From: an uncultured Gemella sp.
Lineage (GTDB): Bacteria > Bacillota > Bacilli > Staphylococcales > Gemellaceae
NCBI GenBank assembly: GCA_938038035.1
Contig: CALHQV010000022.1
Location: 1 to 8,550 of the forward strand
Length of the DNA: 8,550 nucleotides
Direction: 5' to 3'
Part shown: in pieces, positions 6,652-8,550 of the stretch
How the letters are laid out: every line of letters begins with the position of its first letter
Position numbering within the stretch: the stretch's first letter is position 1
The notes under the pieces: generated by a model
What the model saw: the letters and a program-made list of their open reading frames with translations, nothing else
What the model was told of the DNA's origin: nothing
The model's database searches: none
Made by a program: the position numbers and the translations under genes

Positions 6652-8214
6652 CTATCCCTTTTTCCCCATTACATATACCTCATCATACATTTTCAAAGTT
6701 TCTGGATAAGATCTGTGTGAAATATGAATTAAAGTCTTATCTTTCATACTTAAAAGTAATTTTTCAACTAAGATGTATGTGTCCTTATCCAAGCCTGATA
6801 ATGTTTCATCTAAAACTATAACCTGTTTTTCCTGTAATATAGCCCTAATTAACGCTAATCTTTGTTTTTGTCCACCAGATAAAGTTGATTTTCTCTTATC
6901 GTACGTGGTATTAATCAAATCAGAAGCTTCTTTAATTTTGTCATCTAATCTAGTTTCTTTTATTAAAGTCATTATTTTATACGCTTCTATGTTTTTATAA
7001 AAAGTAAGATTATCGATAACCGTACCTACGAATATAAAACTATCTTGAGGTACATAGGTTATCATTTTCTGAATTGTGTTGTATTCATAACTGTTAATAT
7101 TCTTTCCGTTTAAAAAGATGTTACATCCTTCAATATTTTTCGTTAATAGTAATGCTAACGTCGATTTTCCACTGCCACTATCTCCTTGAATTAAATACTT
7201 TTTACCTTTTTCAAAACTAGCTGAAAAATCACTAAAAATTTCTCTATTATTAAATTTATAACTTTCATTTCGAACTTCTATGTTTTCAAAATCGACAACA
7301 TCATAACTATCTTGGTATTCAAATTTCTCTTTAGAATCTAATTCCCTTTTTATATCTTTTACCGATGTTATATTAGCTATAGAAGCTGTTATCAAATTAA
7401 CTGGCATTACTAATTCTGCAGAAATAGTAAAAATTGATACTATATCCCCTACACTCGTATTTCCTAACAGAGCTTGACGACCTCCAATGTATAGAATAGC
7501 AATAATAGTAGCGTAGAATACTAATCCTGTTAAAACATTTACAAGTGATACTAAAGCATTTTTTCTATTAACAAGTTTATTTATTTTTTTATATTCATAA
7601 ACTAATTTTTCATAAAAAATATTAACCGAATCACTATTTTTAATAACTAATAACCCTTCTAAAAAATCTTCAAGTTTATCGTTATAACTAGCCTTTTGTA
7701 TAGAAATACTGTTTTGAACATTTTTCAAATATGCTTTGAATAGGTTAGGAATTACAATTGGAAATAGTGACAATCCTATAACCCAAAAAGCTGTTGTTAC
7801 ATCTAATTTGAACAACGCTATTGTAGCAAAAATAAAATAAACTATCCCCTGATACAAAGAGAAAATCGTATTATAATATTGATCTTTTAGCATTTCAATA
7901 TCATTGTTTACAGTAGATAATAAATTTTTACTCTTTGTATCTAGTTTATTCATGAGTAAACTTCCCACAAGTGTTCTATGAATATTGAATCCAATTTTGT
8001 TTAGATATACAGTATCTAAAATTTGTCGTAAATATTCACATATAAGCATTAGTATTATAATTACAGATAAATAGATAATTTGATCATAGAATAACTGCTC
8101 ATTTTTAGTAGTAAGGGCATCAACAACATACTTAATTTGATAAGAAAAATAAATATTAATCCCCGAGACTACTGTAATAAGAAATAAAACTACCGCAAAT
8201 AAAAATTTTCTCAT
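6652..8214 (-). CDS. Half-size ABC exporter C (fused permease and ATPase)
   Basis: This 520-residue protein has six predicted helices (about 5-25, 44-64, 116-134, 138-158, 223-243, 255-276) and a C-terminal ATPase. Motifs are Walker A GDSGSGKST (344-352), Q-loop Gln390 (PQDSFIFVGTVIDNL), signature LSGGQKQRLALIRAI (445-459), Walker B VIVLDET with catalytic Glu470, D-loop SGLD (473-476) and switch His500. The usual SALD is SGLD here. The A-loop region reads ESYKFNNREI, with Tyr319 as the likely base-stacking residue. I chose the ATG at 8214: AAGGAG (8223-8228) precedes it by eight bases, whereas a GTG at 8223 would overlap that site. It lacks a peptidase domain and is shorter than typical exporters, like A and B. 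Its leader of about 200 nt carries a terminator-like hairpin. A four-helix protein gene follows. The substrate is unknown. Confidence 0.93.
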   Translation of the reverse strand: MRKFLFAVVLFLITVVSGINIYFSYQIKYVVDALTTKNEQLFYDQIIYLSVIIILMLICEYLRQILDTVYLNKIGFNIHRTLVGSLLMNKLDTKSKNLLSTVNNDIEMLKDQYYNTIFSLYQGIVYFIFATIALFKLDVTTAFWVIGLSLFPIVIPNLFKAYLKNVQNSISIQKASYNDKLEDFLEGLLVIKNSDSVNIFYEKLVYEYKKINKLVNRKNALVSLVNVLTGLVFYATIIAILYIGGRQALLGNTSVGDIVSIFTISAELVMPVNLITASIANITSVKDIKRELDSKEKFEYQDSYDVVDFENIEVRNESYKFNNREIFSDFSASFEKGKKYLIQGDSGSGKSTLALLLTKNIEGCNIFLNGKNINSYEYNTIQKMITYVPQDSFIFVGTVIDNLTFYKNIEAYKIMTLIKETRLDDKIKEASDLINTTYDKRKSTLSGGQKQRLALIRAILQEKQVIVLDETLSGLDKDTYILVEKLLLSMKDKTLIHISHRSYPETLKMYDEVYVMGKKG

Positions 8215-8222
8215 ATTTCCCA

Positions 8223-8228
8223 CTCCTT
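8223..8228 (-). promoter_or_regulatory. Ribosome binding site deciding the exporter C start
   Basis: AAGGAG on the minus strand with an eight-base spacer to ATG 8214. The in-frame GTG at 8221-8223 overlaps the last base of this site and could not be read from it, so the protein starts MRKFLF. Confidence 0.85.
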
Positions 8229-8296
8229 AGTTGAGTCCTTCTATTTAAAAGTTCAGTTTTCATTTTATAAATAGCCTTTGAAAATCTAAATACAAT

Positions 8297-8340
8297 AAAA
8301 AGAAATCAATTGCTAATAGAAGCTAATCAATTTCTTTTTT
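8297..8340 (-). terminator. Terminator-like hairpin inside the exporter C leader
   Basis: AAAAAGAAAT (8297-8306) and ATTTCTTTTT (8330-8339) form a 10-bp A-T-rich stem. An inner segment (8309-8314 with 8321-8327, one bulge) can extend it, with a six-base loop. On the minus strand the stem is followed by TATTGTATTT and on the plus strand its right arm is T-rich, so it could act in either direction. It lies between the exporter C promoter (8428-8456) and the gene, so it would act as an attenuator for C. Low G-C content makes it a weak terminator. Confidence 0.5.
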
Positions 8341-8427
8341 AATATTTGATATTATAAAATAATTCAATTTATAGATTAACTTTCCACTCAACATAAAATC
8401 TAATTAACGTTTTGTTAAATTATAGAA

Positions 8428-8456
8428 ATTATATCAAATAGAAAATTACTAGTCAA
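8428..8456 (-). promoter_or_regulatory. Promoter of exporter C
   Basis: On the minus strand, TTGACT (8451-8456) is followed by a 17-base spacer and a perfect TATAAT (8428-8433). Transcription would begin near 8421, giving a leader of about 207 nt before the ATG at 8214. This is one of the best promoter matches in the window. A weaker candidate (TTTAGA, 17 bases, TAAAAT) lies nearer the gene, downstream of the leader hairpin. Confidence 0.72.
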
Positions 8457-8471
8457 TGTTTTTTCTGAAAA

Positions 8472-8547
8472 TTCAAGATTGTTTTTAGAATTCGTTAATT
8501 CTCAAAGTGAATTCCAGTTCAAATAAAAAACTGGAATTTATCTTGAA
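8472..8547. repeat. Nested inverted repeats upstream of the exporter C promoter
   Basis: The gene-free stretch at the right end (8215-8550) finishes with three nested inverted repeats. An outer pair, TTCAAGAT (8472-8479) and ATCTTGAA (8540-8547), encloses two hairpins: AGAATT/AATTCT (8487-8492 with 8497-8502, 4-nt loop) and AATTCCAGTT/AACTGGAATT (8510-8519 with 8529-8538, 9-nt loop). Together they could fold into a three-way junction on either strand. No T-run follows, so a terminator is unlikely. It lies just upstream of the exporter C -35 box. Role unknown. Confidence 0.5.
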
Positions 8548-8550
8548 ACT

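Noticed and set aside
8215..8223. GTG start three codons upstream for exporter C
   Set aside because: It overlaps the AAGGAG ribosome binding site at 8223-8228, leaving no spacer. The ATG at 8214 has an ideal eight-base spacing.
1..8550. CRISPR array, insertion sequence or integron-type mobile element
   Set aside because: No regularly spaced repeats, transposase or integrase motifs, or terminal inverted repeats with target duplications were seen. The duplicated promoter is only a two-copy repeat.

Overview
The window is very A+T-rich, uses TGA as a stop, and has strong AGGAGG-type ribosome binding sites, sigma-A-like TTGACA/TATAAT promoters and U-tailed terminators. This points to a low-G+C Bacillota. 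The gene style would fit Gemella or a relative, but that is a guess and no phylogenetic marker is present. No rRNA, tRNA, integrase, transposase or CRISPR array was seen.

Layout, left to right: (1) 1-1148, minus strand: the ATPase of an ABC-2-type exporter of the COG4586 kind, followed with an 8-bp overlap by the start of its permease, which runs off the left edge. (2) 1361-3953, minus strand: a half-size ABC exporter (A), then an AAC(3)-family acetyltransferase, then a clear terminator. No terminator was found between the two, so they may be one transcript. (3) 3954-4335: a 382-bp divergent control region holding a promoter for A, two copies of a ~45-bp promoter module facing the other way, and several inverted repeats. 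(4) 4336-5934, plus strand: a second half-size ABC exporter (B) with its own strong terminator. (5) 6119-8214, minus strand: a third half-size ABC exporter (C) followed by a small four-helix membrane protein of unknown function. (6) 8215-8550: a ~200-nt leader for C with a hairpin/U-tract, preceded by a promoter and a nested inverted-repeat structure at the right edge.

The theme is export. Three single-polypeptide exporters of 520-532 residues each pair six predicted membrane helices with an intact ATPase domain, and they sit beside part of a fourth ABC system. There is no recognisable peptide precursor, maturation peptidase, modification enzyme or regulator in the window, so their substrates cannot be read from the sequence. 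The acetyltransferase next to exporter A could mean drug resistance or modification of a small molecule, but this is inference.

The most unusual material is in the control regions: the duplicated promoter with a repeated TTACATAAAT element before B, the hairpin abutting the ribosome binding site of A, and the attenuator-like leader of C.
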